64,000 bases of DNA from Adhaeribacter aerolatus (GCF_007991635.1 NZ_BJYS01000012.1:1-64000), one strand, 5' to 3'. Positions 18,016 through 27,389 are shown, counted from the stretch's first letter. Numbers and translations are program-made. The notes: generated by a model not told the origin, from the letters alone.

Positions 18016-19119
18016 ATGGCTATTACGCAACAAGATATATTAAAAGCCTTAAGTTATGTAGAGGAGCCGGATCTGGGCAAGGATTTGGTAACCCTGAACA
18101 TGATTGAAAATATACAAATCGACGGCAAAAACATTTCTTTTACCGTTATTCTTACTACTCCGGCCTGTCCGCTGAAAGAACTGATTCAAAATGCCTGCAT
18201 CCGGGCCATTCACACCATGGTGGATAAGGAAGCGAACGTAACGGTTAACCTGACCAGCCGGGTTACCACTGCCCGCGATACCAATTCGGCCATTTTGAAA
18301 GATGTTAAAAATATTATTGCCATTGCTTCGGGTAAAGGCGGCGTTGGAAAATCTACCGTTACAGCTAACCTGGCCATTGCTTTGTCGCAGAGCGGCGCCA
18401 AGGTAGGTTTAATCGATGCCGATATTTCGGGCCCGAGTATGCCGCTGATGTTTAACGCCGAAGAAGAACGCCCGCGGGTTTTCCGGACGCCCGAAGGCCG
18501 AAACCTGATTGAACCGATTGAGCGCTACGGTATTAAGCTTATTTCGATCGGCTTCCTGGCACCGGCCGAAAATGCCGTAGTCTGGCGCGGTCCCATGGCC
18601 AGCTCAGCCCTGAAACAATTTATCTCGGACGTGGACTGGGGCGAACTCGACTATTTATTAATTGACTTACCACCCGGCACCAGCGATATTCATTTAACCT
18701 TGGTGCAGACTGTGCCGGTAACCGGCGCTATCATTGTTACCACCCCACAAAAAGTAGCGTTGGCCGATGCTCAGAAAGGTTTGCAGATGTTCCGGCAGCC
18801 GCAGATTAACGTGCCGGTGCTCGGAATTATTGAAAATATGGCTTACTTTACACCCGCCGAGCTGCCTCAGAATAAGTATTTTATCTTTGGCGAGGGCGGT
18901 GGCCAGCAATTGGCAACTAAATGGGGCGTTCCGTTGTTAGGACAGATACCACTGGTACAGAGTATCCGCGAAAGCGGCGACGATGGTATGCCTGAAGTAA
19001 TAAAAGTGGATTCGCCGGCGGGCAAAGTATTTGAAGAAGTAGCCCAGGCCGTAGCCCAGCAGGTTTCGGTGCGCAATGCCGGCCTGGCGAAAACGAAAAT
19101 AGTACCTATTAACACCTGA
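18016..19119 (+). CDS. Mrp/ApbC-type P-loop ATPase, iron-sulfur carrier
   Basis: A 367-residue Mrp/NBP35-family protein. The N-terminal ~85 residues are a MIP18/DUF59 domain (DILKALSYVEEPDLGKDLV). The deviant Walker A ASGKGGVGKST lies at about 109. DADISGPS and DLPPGTSDIHL (about 217) complete the SIMIBI NTPase signature. The CxxC pair near the C-terminus that binds the bridging cluster in many Mrp/NBP35 proteins is absent; the position reads ENMAYFTPAELPQNKY. Relatives in Bacteroidota seem to share this from memory. Its gene is followed 4 bp later by a NifU-type scaffold, which supports a role in Fe-S cluster delivery. Confidence 0.9.
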   Translation: MAITQQDILKALSYVEEPDLGKDLVTLNMIENIQIDGKNISFTVILTTPACPLKELIQNACIRAIHTMVDKEANVTVNLTSRVTTARDTNSAILKDVKNIIAIASGKGGVGKSTVTANLAIALSQSGAKVGLIDADISGPSMPLMFNAEEERPRVFRTPEGRNLIEPIERYGIKLISIGFLAPAENAVVWRGPMASSALKQFISDVDWGELDYLLIDLPPGTSDIHLTLVQTVPVTGAIIVTTPQKVALADAQKGLQMFRQPQINVPVLGIIENMAYFTPAELPQNKYFIFGEGGGQQLATKWGVPLLGQIPLVQSIRESGDDGMPEVIKVDSPAGKVFEEVAQAVAQQVSVRNAGLAKTKIVPINT

Positions 19120-19123
19120 TAAC

Positions 19124-19393
19124 ATGGTAGCGACCAACACAGAAGAATTACTATTTGAGCGAATTGAAAGAGCCTTGGACCAGATAAGACCTTACCTGGA
19201 AGCCGACGGTGGCAACGTAAAAATTTTGGAATTGTCGGACGATATGGTACTGAAACTGGAATTATTAGGTGCTTGCGGCTCCTGTTCCATGTCGTTAATG
19301 ACCATGCGGGCCGGCATTGAACAAACCATTAAACGGGAAGTACCTGAAATACAATCGGTAATAGCCGTAAACCTGACGCCACCCGTGGTTTAA
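19124..19393 (+). CDS. NifU C-terminal-type iron-sulfur scaffold
   Basis: An 89-residue stand-alone Nfu domain. The Fe-S ligating CxxC is present in LLGACGSCSMSLMTM (about 49-63), preceded by RPYLEADGGNVKI. It is 4 bp downstream of the Mrp-type ATPase gene, so the two are translated from one message and probably work together in cluster assembly or transfer. The operon ends at the hairpin at 19415. Confidence 0.92.
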   Translation: MVATNTEELLFERIERALDQIRPYLEADGGNVKILELSDDMVLKLELLGACGSCSMSLMTMRAGIEQTIKREVPEIQSVIAVNLTPPVV

Positions 19394-19414
19394 AATATTT
19401 CCTTTTTTACCTTA

Positions 19415-19457
19415 TAAAACCGGAGCCAGTCTAGTCTGACTCCGGTTTTATTTTTTT
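19415..19457 (+). terminator. Terminator after the mrp-nifU operon
   Basis: Stem TAAAACCGGAG (19415-19425) pairs with CTCCGGTTTTA (19440-19450). The loop contains a further CAGTCTAGTCTG near-palindrome. Seven T residues follow. Confidence 0.85.
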
Positions 19458-19485
19458 GTACCTTTACTTTTAAGGTATAATTTCC
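19455..19485 (+). promoter_or_regulatory. Possible fahA promoter
   Basis: TTTG (19455-19458), 19-bp spacer, TAATTTCC (19478-19485; 6 of 8 match to TAnnTTTG), close to the ATG at 19492. The -33 box overlaps the T-tract of the preceding terminator. Confidence 0.35.
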
Positions 19486-19491
19486 GCTTCT

Positions 19492-20766
19492 ATGATTCGA
19501 GCCAACGACCCGCAACTGCACTCCTGGATCCAGATTTCACCTAACAGTGATTTCCCGATCCAAAACCTACCTTTTGGGATTTTCAGTACATCTACCCGTG
19601 ATCCGCGCGTAGGAGTAGCTATTGGCGATTATATTCTGGATTTATACGCTGTGTGCCAGGAAGGATTGTTTGATTTGTTATCACTGGAAGATCCGACGGT
19701 TTTTCATTCCGAAACCCTGAACCGCTTTATTTCTTTGGGAAAACCCGTTTGGCGGGAGGTCCGGGAACGGGTATCGGAGCTGCTGCGGAACAATAATCCG
19801 GAAATCCGGGATAACCATGAGGTGATGAAGGCCTGCCTCGTTAAATGCCAGGAGGCCACCATGCACCTGCCGGTAAAAATACCGAATTACACCGATTTTT
19901 ATGCCAGCCTGGAACATGCCACGAACGTGGGGCTAATGTTCCGTAATCCCGAAAATCCGTTGTTGCCTAACTGGAAACACCTACCGGTAGGCTACCACGG
20001 CCGCGCTTCTTCCATTGTGGTTTCAGGATATCCTATTTTCCGGCCGCAGGGCCAGACCAAAGCCCCCGATGCCGATCTGCCGGTTTTTGGGCCTACCCGC
20101 GAATTAGATTTTGAACTGGAAGTAGCCTTTATTACCGGCCGCGCCACCGACCTGGGTAGCTTTGTCATGACCGATGAAGCCGAAGACTACATATTTGGTT
20201 TGGTACTGTTTAACGATTGGTCGGCCCGCGATATACAGCGTTGGGAGTACGTGCCGCTGGGGCCATTTTTGGGTAAAAGTTTTGCCTCCTCCATTTCGCC
20301 GTGGGTGGTAACGTTAGATGCCCTGGAACCTTTCCGGGTACCCGGCCCGGTGCAGGAACCCAAAGTATTACCTTACCTGGAATACGAAGGCCATAAACAC
20401 TTAGACATAAACCTTAAAATTTACCTGCAACCAGACCAGGAAGATCCGGCCCTGATTTCCCAATCGAATACCCGCCACTTGTATTGGAACATGAACCAGC
20501 AACTGGCCCACCAAACCAGCAACGGCTGCAACCTGGAAGTAGGCGATTTATATGCTTCCGGTACTATCAGCGGCTCCGAACCGGAATCGTACGGCTCTAT
20601 TTTGGAATTAACCTGGCAAGGCTCTAAACCACTTACGTTACCCAACGGCGCTACCCGCAAGTTTTTGGAAGATGGCGATACTGTAATATTTAAAGGATAT
20701 GCGGAACGCAACGGCCTACGCGTGGGTTTTGGCGAGGTCCGGAATAAAGTTATGCCCACCCTATAG
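19492..20766 (+). CDS. fahA: Fumarylacetoacetase
   Basis: A 424-residue FAH, which splits fumarylacetoacetate to fumarate and acetoacetate in the last step of tyrosine/homogentisate breakdown. The small N-terminal domain is followed by the catalytic barrel. FYASLEHATNVGLMFR holds the catalytic His, LPVGYHGRASS the substrate loop, ELDFELEVAF two acidic metal ligands, and NDWSARDIQRWEYVPLGPF the Asp and Lys region. All correspond to the human enzyme. Length is normal. The other genes of the pathway are not in the window; the next gene, a flavin reductase-type protein, is a plausible neighbour of aromatic degradation. Confidence 0.95.
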   Translation: MIRANDPQLHSWIQISPNSDFPIQNLPFGIFSTSTRDPRVGVAIGDYILDLYAVCQEGLFDLLSLEDPTVFHSETLNRFISLGKPVWREVRERVSELLRNNNPEIRDNHEVMKACLVKCQEATMHLPVKIPNYTDFYASLEHATNVGLMFRNPENPLLPNWKHLPVGYHGRASSIVVSGYPIFRPQGQTKAPDADLPVFGPTRELDFELEVAFITGRATDLGSFVMTDEAEDYIFGLVLFNDWSARDIQRWEYVPLGPFLGKSFASSISPWVVTLDALEPFRVPGPVQEPKVLPYLEYEGHKHLDINLKIYLQPDQEDPALISQSNTRHLYWNMNQQLAHQTSNGCNLEVGDLYASGTISGSEPESYGSILELTWQGSKPLTLPNGATRKFLEDGDTVIFKGYAERNGLRVGFGEVRNKVMPTL

Positions 20767-20881
20767 TGGCGGTACGTGAATGGCTGATTCTATCCTGACA
20801 TTAGGCATGATTAGGCATGAAGCACTTACCCGGTAAAAAACATTTTTTACAATGTTCACAATTGGTAAATTTTAGCGATAC

Positions 20882-21781
20882 ATGTTTAAGTCTTTCGATG
20901 CAAAAGCTTTAAGTCCAGCGCAGCTACAAAATTGGCTGCAAAGTGCTATTGCGCCCCGACCCATTGCTTTTGCCAGTACCCAGGACGCTGCCGGTAACAT
21001 AAACCTAAGCCCTTTTAGTTTTTTTAATGTTTTCGGTACCAACCCACCCATCATAATATTTTCTCCGGCCCGCCGCATTCGCGATAATACCACCAAACAC
21101 ACCCTCCAGAATGTGCAGCAGGTTCCCGAAGTAGTTATTCATATCGGCAATTACCCGCTGGTCGAACAAATGTCATTGGCCAGTACCGAATATCCCGCCG
21201 GGGTAAACGAATTTATAAAAGCGGGCTTAACACCAATTCCTGCGGTATTGGTAAAACCGCCTAGGGTGCAGGAAGCGCCGGTCGCTTTTGAGTGCCGGGT
21301 GATGGAAGTAAAATCAATCGGAGATCAGAATGGCGCCGCCAACCTGGTTATCTGCGAGGTGCTTATGCTACACATCCACGAAGCTATTTTAAACACCGCG
21401 GGCACAGCTATCGACCCACTTAAACTGCAACCGGTAGCCCGCCTGGGTGGCGACTGGTATGGCCAATCCACAGCCGAGAGTTTATTTCGTTTACCTAAAC
21501 CGAATAATAATCTGGGTATGGGATTCGATCAATTGCCACCTGGTATCCGTCAGAATATTTTTTTAGATAGCAGTAACCTGGCCCGGCTAGCTAACCTGGA
21601 AAAATTGCCTACCTACTTCGAACTTCAAAATATTCGCCAGGAGCCTTATGTGCAGTACCTGCTTCAGAAATACGCCCCGGACCCGGCAGCACAATATACT
21701 GCCATGAGTAAGCTGGCTAAAAAGTTAATATTACTGAATCAACCGGAAAAAGCCTTGCAAATTCTTTTAACCCTTCTGTAA
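20882..21781 (+). CDS. Flavin reductase family protein
   Basis: A 299-residue protein with an FMN-binding split-barrel domain over the first ~200 residues (IAPRPIAFASTQDAAGNINL, SPFSFFNVFGTNPPIIIFSP, NTTKHTLQN) and a less conserved helical tail. Such proteins supply reduced flavin or act as flavin oxidoreductases. It lies 115 bp after fahA on the same strand and may be co-regulated with it. The substrate is unknown. Confidence 0.88.
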   Translation: MFKSFDAKALSPAQLQNWLQSAIAPRPIAFASTQDAAGNINLSPFSFFNVFGTNPPIIIFSPARRIRDNTTKHTLQNVQQVPEVVIHIGNYPLVEQMSLASTEYPAGVNEFIKAGLTPIPAVLVKPPRVQEAPVAFECRVMEVKSIGDQNGAANLVICEVLMLHIHEAILNTAGTAIDPLKLQPVARLGGDWYGQSTAESLFRLPKPNNNLGMGFDQLPPGIRQNIFLDSSNLARLANLEKLPTYFELQNIRQEPYVQYLLQKYAPDPAAQYTAMSKLAKKLILLNQPEKALQILLTLL

Positions 21782-21961
21782 TGAAATTGAATATTTAAAA
21801 TTGTATATTTAGTTACCGGAATAGCCCCCCTAAGAACCTGTCTGATAATTATATAAACCTGCAAAATACTTTTTAAAAGAGAACTGAATATTTATTATAA
21901 TTGTACGAACAATACTTTCCCGCTCCTAAACTTCTTTGTCCCAGCCTTTTAAATAACACCA

Positions 21962-22909
21962 ATGGCCAAAACTTTTACCCGATTACCTTTAACTTTTCTC
22001 CTGCTTCTGCTTACGTCGGGTTTCCTGCCAGTTTTTGCCCAGGGTATGGTAGACGGCTTTATGAAAGGCAAAGGCAATAGTTCGGTAGCCTTTTCTTACT
22101 CCTACGAAAGCTACGACACTTATTTTGTGGGTGGTACTTCTACCCAAAACGCCAACCTGGGCACCATTACCACCCGCAGTCTTAGTTTTTACGGGGTTGC
22201 CGGCCTCACAGATAAGTTGGATGCCATTATCGCACTTCCTTATATTAAAGCTACTGCCGACCAGGGTTTTTGGCAGGACCAGAAAGGCTTCCAGGACGGT
22301 GCCTTTTACTTAAAGTATAATGCCTACGAGCAAAAATTAGGTAATCTGGGTAGCTTATCGCTAATGGTGGCCGGCGGTATTTCTACTCCGTTTAGCCCAT
22401 ATATTGCCGATGCCCCGGTAGCTATAGGCCATCACTCCACCAATCTGGATGGGCGTTTAATCACCCAATTTAAAAGTAATTACGGTGTATTCCTTAGTGC
22501 GCAGGCCGGTTACGTTCGCCGGTCCGATGTAAAACTAGATCGTGATGCTGTTCCTTTACCCGAAACTGGCCGCGGCAGCCCCTATTACAACGGCCACACC
22601 AGCCACGTACCCAACTCTTTCGATTATTCCGTGAAGCTGGGGTTTGCCTCGTCGTTGGTTTACGCCGATGCCTGGCTGCATAAACAGGAAGCCGGCAAAG
22701 GAACCAATATTGGTCCGGGCATCCCTTTCCCGAGCAATGCGGTGTCTTATACCCGAACTGGCTTTAACGTGTTTGTGCCATTGCCTTTTTTCCCGGCAAT
22801 CGGATTGGGCGGCGGTACCAGCTTTACCCTGAATGGTAAAAACGTCGGCCAGGCCACCCGTTACTCGGGTAGTTTGGTTTACAACTTACCCAACTGGCAG
22901 CAAAAATAA
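21962..22909 (+). CDS. Outer-membrane channel/transporter-like protein
   Basis: A 315-residue exported protein. Signal peptide about 1-26 (ends PVFAQG), then alternating amphipathic strands typical of a beta-barrel (SVAFSYSYESYDTYF, LDAIIALPYIKATADQ, and similar). It resembles the 'MetA-pathway phenol degradation' transporter family, with an aromatic-ended last strand. It is 38 bp upstream of the haloperoxidase-like lipoprotein gene, so the pair is probably one operon. The promoter region includes an inverted repeat ATTGT-acga-ACAAT at 21900-21913. Confidence 0.75.
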   Translation: MAKTFTRLPLTFLLLLLTSGFLPVFAQGMVDGFMKGKGNSSVAFSYSYESYDTYFVGGTSTQNANLGTITTRSLSFYGVAGLTDKLDAIIALPYIKATADQGFWQDQKGFQDGAFYLKYNAYEQKLGNLGSLSLMVAGGISTPFSPYIADAPVAIGHHSTNLDGRLITQFKSNYGVFLSAQAGYVRRSDVKLDRDAVPLPETGRGSPYYNGHTSHVPNSFDYSVKLGFASSLVYADAWLHKQEAGKGTNIGPGIPFPSNAVSYTRTGFNVFVPLPFFPAIGLGGGTSFTLNGKNVGQATRYSGSLVYNLPNWQQK

Positions 22910-22947
22910 ATTCCTTTTAACAATCTGGTAGTGCAAATACTTTCCCC

Positions 22948-24468
22948 ATGTTACTTTCTAAAATCATCAGGCAAATTACTTCTTTCCGATTTCTTTCGTT
23001 GCTCTTCACCGGACTCCTAATAGCCGGTTTGAGCGGCTGCGAAAAAGCCGATCTCTCTGGTCCGCGTTTCGAAGCGGCTAATCCCCAGGATCAGGATTTA
23101 AGCGGCGGCACCTGGAAAACCATTATCCTGAAAACCAGCGCCACTGTTTCTGTTCCGGTACCGGATGCTGCTACCAGTCCCGCCTACCAGCAGGAGTTAA
23201 GCGAGATTAAACGCTTACAAACGCAACTGAGCGGTTCACAACGCGAAGCTATCCAATATTGGTCTGCGGGTGCAACCCTGCGCTGGAATGAGATTTGTCG
23301 CCAGTTGGTAGCTAAATATAACATAGCCCCCCAGGTAGGTGCTGCGCCGGACCCGCAATCGCCGTTTGCCAACCCGGTTGTAGCGGCCCGCATTTATGCT
23401 TTGTTAAGCGTAGCCCAATACGATGCCCTAGTATCGGCCTGGCACCATAAATTTAAATTTAACCGCGTTGCTCCTGTCCAAACCGACAACCAGATTAAAC
23501 TTTTAGTACCGGCCAGCAGCTTGCCTTCCTACCCATCAGAAGATGCAGTTGTAGCGGCCGCTTCTTTAGAAGTATTAAAATTTATTTTCCCGAAAGAAGC
23601 TGAGTTCTTAAGCAACAAAGCTACCGAGCACCAGGAATCACGGTTATTAGCCGGTGCCAACGTACGCACCGATTTAACTGCCGGCGCGGCCCTGGGTAAA
23701 GAAGTAGCGCTTAAAGTGTTGGATTATGCCCGCAAAGATCGGATGAACCTGGCGGGAGATGCCAAGAACACCTGGGAGCAAGCACTTGTGCCAGTTAAAT
23801 GGAAGAGCCTGGATGTTCCGGTACGTGGCCCTATGTTACCCTTGGCTGGCAATGTAAAAACCTGGTACGACTCCACTGCACTAATGACGGGTTTACCGGG
23901 CCCACCTCCAGCCGTAGGTAGCACCGAATTTAACCAAGCCCTGGCCGAGGTGCGGAAGATTGCCGACAGCCGTACCCGGGAACAATGGCGCATCTCTGAT
24001 TTTTGGGCCGATGGAGGCGGAACTCCTACCCCACCTGGTCACTGGAACCAGATTGCGGCTAGTTTAATCCGGCAAGAACAATGCAGCGAACTGCGCACCG
24101 CCCGTATCCTGGCCTTGCTGAACCGCGCCTTGTTTGATGCGGCTATCTGTTGCTGGCGGACCAAGTATACGTATTATATACCCCGGCCTTCCCAGATGGA
24201 TCCCAAAATTAAAACGGCTACCGGTATTCCTAATTTCCCCTCGTATACTTCCGGACACGCTACCTTTTCAGGCGCAGCGGCCACTGTTTTAACTTACTTA
24301 TTTCCGCAGAATGGCGAAAATCTGAAAAAGCAAGCCGAAGAAGCTGCTCTATCGCGGCTGTACGGCGGTATTCACTACCGCTTCGATAACGAAGCCGGCC
24401 TGGTTTGCGGCCAAAATATTGGCAAAGAAGCTATCAAATGGGGAAGAACCGATGGTTCACCGCAATAA
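22948..24468 (+). CDS. PAP2 / vanadium-dependent haloperoxidase-like lipoprotein
   Basis: A 506-residue lipoprotein (lipobox AGLSGC, Cys at about 31). The C-terminal half has all three vanadate/phosphate pocket motifs of the PAP2-haloperoxidase superfamily: KYTYYIPRP (K-x6-RP), FPSYTSGHATFSGA, and SRLYGGIHYRFD (SR-x5-H-x3-D). The length and long helical N-terminal half fit vanadium haloperoxidases better than small PAP2 phosphatases. Whether it is a haloperoxidase or a phosphatase cannot be told from sequence by eye. It is paired with the outer-membrane channel gene just upstream. Confidence 0.88.
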   Translation: MLLSKIIRQITSFRFLSLLFTGLLIAGLSGCEKADLSGPRFEAANPQDQDLSGGTWKTIILKTSATVSVPVPDAATSPAYQQELSEIKRLQTQLSGSQREAIQYWSAGATLRWNEICRQLVAKYNIAPQVGAAPDPQSPFANPVVAARIYALLSVAQYDALVSAWHHKFKFNRVAPVQTDNQIKLLVPASSLPSYPSEDAVVAAASLEVLKFIFPKEAEFLSNKATEHQESRLLAGANVRTDLTAGAALGKEVALKVLDYARKDRMNLAGDAKNTWEQALVPVKWKSLDVPVRGPMLPLAGNVKTWYDSTALMTGLPGPPPAVGSTEFNQALAEVRKIADSRTREQWRISDFWADGGGTPTPPGHWNQIAASLIRQEQCSELRTARILALLNRALFDAAICCWRTKYTYYIPRPSQMDPKIKTATGIPNFPSYTSGHATFSGAAATVLTYLFPQNGENLKKQAEEAALSRLYGGIHYRFDNEAGLVCGQNIGKEAIKWGRTDGSPQ

Positions 24469-24870
24469 AGTGCAGGTTAAAAGTTACAAACTGAAGGTTA
24501 AAGCTTAATGCAAGTATTTGAATATTATTAACCAGTATTTTTCAGCTTCCATAAAATGGGCTACCTGTTTGTGATGCGATGTTTGCAAAGAAAAGAAAAA
24601 GAGATAAACCAGGGAAAACTCAGAAGTAAAGAGAGAGAGAAGCAAACAATCTATGGGCATTAGACTAACAGCCCGCTCAGGATGCACGTGACTTTCTCTT
24701 TATACAACCAAATCAAGGACAGTTGACTAGGTGAGGGAGCCAGCATACAGGATTGCCAGGTCCGGTTTTTTTCTTTCCTTAACCATTTTCAGGTAGGTAC
24801 CCATTACGGAAATAACTTTCAAAGGCAACATTTGATGCGAGTATTACCACCACTAAAGTTTTGATAATTA

Positions 24871-24901
24871 AAAAGTTCAGCAATTAAAAAACTGAACTTT
24901 T
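24871..24901 (-). terminator. Hairpin terminator, better oriented for the minus strand
   Basis: AAAAGTTCAG (24871-24880) and CTGAACTTTT (24892-24901) form a 10-bp stem. On the minus strand it is followed by TTAATTAT. It would serve a transcript coming from about 25.2 kb. Confidence 0.5.
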
Positions 24902-25193
24902 GTAAGCTGTTGTCGCTCTTACCCACCAATGCCCAGGTGGTGATGAAAGCCTCGGATCCTTACTACTACCGGCGGACATTCTTTCTGCACCGGCATCAGG
25001 TACGCGTATCGGCAATAAACCTACTGATGATTCGGTTTTTGTTATATGCGACTGGTGTGTACCATGACCCATCAGAAAGAGGCAGCCATAATTTGGGAAT
25101 ATAATTCAAAGGAAAATCTGACTTATGACAACCGGATGCGGCGATGATTACCAGGCTCAAACAGCTGCACGCAGGCCTGTATTTACTCAACAA
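24884..25193 (-). pseudogene. Possible frameshifted small lipoprotein gene
   Basis: The upstream frame (25193 to 24996) gives a hydrophobic leader and lipobox ASGCHKSD, then PKLWLPLSDGSWYTPVAYNK, and ends at a stop. The downstream frame (from about 25072) continues to a stop at 24884 inside the terminator loop. A single frameshift near 25040-25070 would join them. No family is recognised, so this rests only on the leader and the terminator placement. Confidence 0.25.
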
Positions 25194-25526
25194 GCACCTT
25201 ACGGCTGTTACTAATCAAAGGGAAGCTTTCCAGTAAATGCCCGGTGCCGATACTTATACCCTAAAGCAGTGAGAAAAATATATTGCCAAAAACAAACCGG
25301 TGTGCCAGCTACCTTTTAGTAGGTAATCTGAATTTTAATATTTATTTTGGGTTTGCACAGGGTATGCAAAAATTGAAAAGACCTGAAGAGATTCGTTGTC
25401 CCGGAAAATATTCCACAAAGGTAAATTTCTGTACCAACCCTTGCTGCCTGTAAGTTAAAATGCTCTTTTTTAAATTTAAAAAGCTATTAGACTCTAACCA
25501 ATCCAGCACCACAAATACCATTAACA

Positions 25527-27359
25527 ATGGGTAAACATCTTTATTTATTTGTTTTAACCTGCTTACAGTTACTTTTTCTGGCCGGCTGTTCTCCCAAACA
25601 AACCCCAACGGTTACTAATTCGGACCCCGCCCCGTCCACGCTGTCCGGGGCTGAACAGTCCAAAGTTGCGGGACAAAAGCCTACGGATTCGGTTCCGGCC
25701 ACTAGTCCGTATGCCTCTAATCCGCAGGTCATTTCCCAGGGCGAGGCTTTATTTCAGAACAACTGCGCCACTTGCCATAATTTCAAACAAAAAGGCATCG
25801 GCCCCAACCTGGCTGGCGTTACCGCAGAGGTTTCGCATGCCTGGATCACCAGCTTCATTCGTAATGCCCCGGCAGTTATTGCGAGTGGTGATGTCCGGGG
25901 AAAACGCCTTTTTGCAGAATTTAACCAATATATGCCGCCTTTTACGGGCTTAAGCAATGCTGATATCCAGGCCCTGGTTTCATTTATAAACACCCATAAA
26001 AAAACGGCGCCCCCCAACGTGAGTAGCGCCCAGTTTGGCGAAGCCATCAAAGACCCTATACCAACTAAAATTCCTAAATCTAACCTGAAATTAATACTGG
26101 ACGAAGTATTAACCGCGCCGGCTACGGCCCAGAAAATACCTTTGGCCCGCATAAACAAAATGCGGGTATTAACCGGCGGTAAAAAAGACCGGCATTTTAT
26201 ACAGGAGCTGCGGGGGCTGATTTATGAAATAGAAGGTAAAAAGCTGAACGTTTTTATGGATATTACCAAAGAACGTCCGGGTTTTATTCCGCAACCAGGC
26301 TTGGCCACTGGCTTCGGGAGTTTTGCTTTTCACCCGGAGTTTTACAAAAATGGTTTATTCTATACCACCCACACCGAGAAAGCCCAGGCCGCCCCGGCTG
26401 ATTTTGCTTTTGCCGACTCCATAAAAGTAACCCTGCAGTGGGTACTAACCGAGTGGAAAATGAAAGATCCCTATGCGGCGACTTTTGCCGGTACGGGCCG
26501 GGAAATGCTGCGGGTTAATATGATGACCCAGGTCCACGGGGTGCAGGAAATTACTTTTAATCCTTTGGCCAAACCAGGTTCGCCGGATTATGGCTTATTG
26601 TACATTGGGGTGGGCGACGGCGGTTCGGCCGAAGGCGGCGCTTACTTTATTTGTAACAGCAATAAAACCATCTGGAGCTCGGTGCTGCGCATCGACCCGA
26701 AAGGTAGAAACAGCCAAAACAAGAAATACGGCATTCCGGCCCAAAACCCCTTTGCCCAAGACAATGATTCCCAAACCTTGGGCGAGGTTTATGTCCGGGG
26801 TTTCCGCAATCCAAACCGCATTACCTGGTCACCGGATGGCAAAATGCTTATCTCGGATATTGGTTTAAATAACATGGAAGAACTAAACCTGGGCCAGGCC
26901 GGTGCCGATTACGGCTGGCCGGCCCGGGAAGGCACTTTCCTGCTGGACTACCGGGGCAAAATGGACCGGGTTTACGCCCTACCGCCGGACGATAATAAAT
27001 TTAACTATACTTACCCGGTAGCGCAGTTCGACCACGACGAAGGCAATGCTTTTTCGGGTGGCTTTGTTTACACCAACCCCAATATTCCGGTTTTAAAAGG
27101 CAAATATATCTTTGGCGATATTGTGAGTGGCCGCGTATTTTTCGTAGAAAACAGCCAACTCAAGCTGGGGCAGCAAGCACCCATTCAGGAAATGGATCTG
27201 CAAATTGCGGGCAAGCGCACTACTTTAAAGGAAATAATGGGCGGCAAAAAAACCGACCTCCGCTTTGGCTTAGGACCAAAACAAGAGCTTTACATTTTTA
27301 CCAAATCAGATGGCCGGATTTATAAAGTAACGGGCTGCTCAACTAAGGAAGAAATATAA
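25527..27359 (+). CDS. Cytochrome c / PQQ-type sugar dehydrogenase fusion lipoprotein
   Basis: A 610-residue lipoprotein (lipobox LAGC at about 21). Residues 65-160 form a class I cytochrome c with the haem site CATCHN (about 79-84) and a likely Met ligand in FNQYMPPF. Residues 190-600 form a six-bladed glucose/sorbosone dehydrogenase-type propeller (LATGFGSFAFHPEF, LLYIGVGDGGSAEGG, EVYVRGFRNPNRITW, GADYGWPAREG). The fused haem domain could take electrons from the quinone-type active site and pass them to the respiratory chain. The exact substrate and whether PQQ is bound are unknown. Confidence 0.88.
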   Translation: MGKHLYLFVLTCLQLLFLAGCSPKQTPTVTNSDPAPSTLSGAEQSKVAGQKPTDSVPATSPYASNPQVISQGEALFQNNCATCHNFKQKGIGPNLAGVTAEVSHAWITSFIRNAPAVIASGDVRGKRLFAEFNQYMPPFTGLSNADIQALVSFINTHKKTAPPNVSSAQFGEAIKDPIPTKIPKSNLKLILDEVLTAPATAQKIPLARINKMRVLTGGKKDRHFIQELRGLIYEIEGKKLNVFMDITKERPGFIPQPGLATGFGSFAFHPEFYKNGLFYTTHTEKAQAAPADFAFADSIKVTLQWVLTEWKMKDPYAATFAGTGREMLRVNMMTQVHGVQEITFNPLAKPGSPDYGLLYIGVGDGGSAEGGAYFICNSNKTIWSSVLRIDPKGRNSQNKKYGIPAQNPFAQDNDSQTLGEVYVRGFRNPNRITWSPDGKMLISDIGLNNMEELNLGQAGADYGWPAREGTFLLDYRGKMDRVYALPPDDNKFNYTYPVAQFDHDEGNAFSGGFVYTNPNIPVLKGKYIFGDIVSGRVFFVENSQLKLGQQAPIQEMDLQIAGKRTTLKEIMGGKKTDLRFGLGPKQELYIFTKSDGRIYKVTGCSTKEEI

Positions 27360-27389
27360 CCCTAAATTCTGAACGCTAGACCAAAGCAT

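Larger units (their letters stand above)
24469..25526. other. Gene-poor stretch with possible decayed lipoprotein gene
   Basis: About 1.06 kb without a convincing intact gene. On the minus strand a 65-codon frame (24996-25193) has a lipoprotein-like start (LVIIAASGCHKS), then stops. A second minus frame continues from about 25072 to 24884, where it meets a hairpin that could end it. Together they look like one frameshifted lipoprotein gene. Plus-strand frames here are short and unrelated to anything I recognise. Confidence 0.4.

Noticed and set aside
20801-20822. Tandem TTAGGCATGA repeat before the flavin reductase gene
   Set aside because: Only two copies of 10 bp; too little to call a regulatory repeat.
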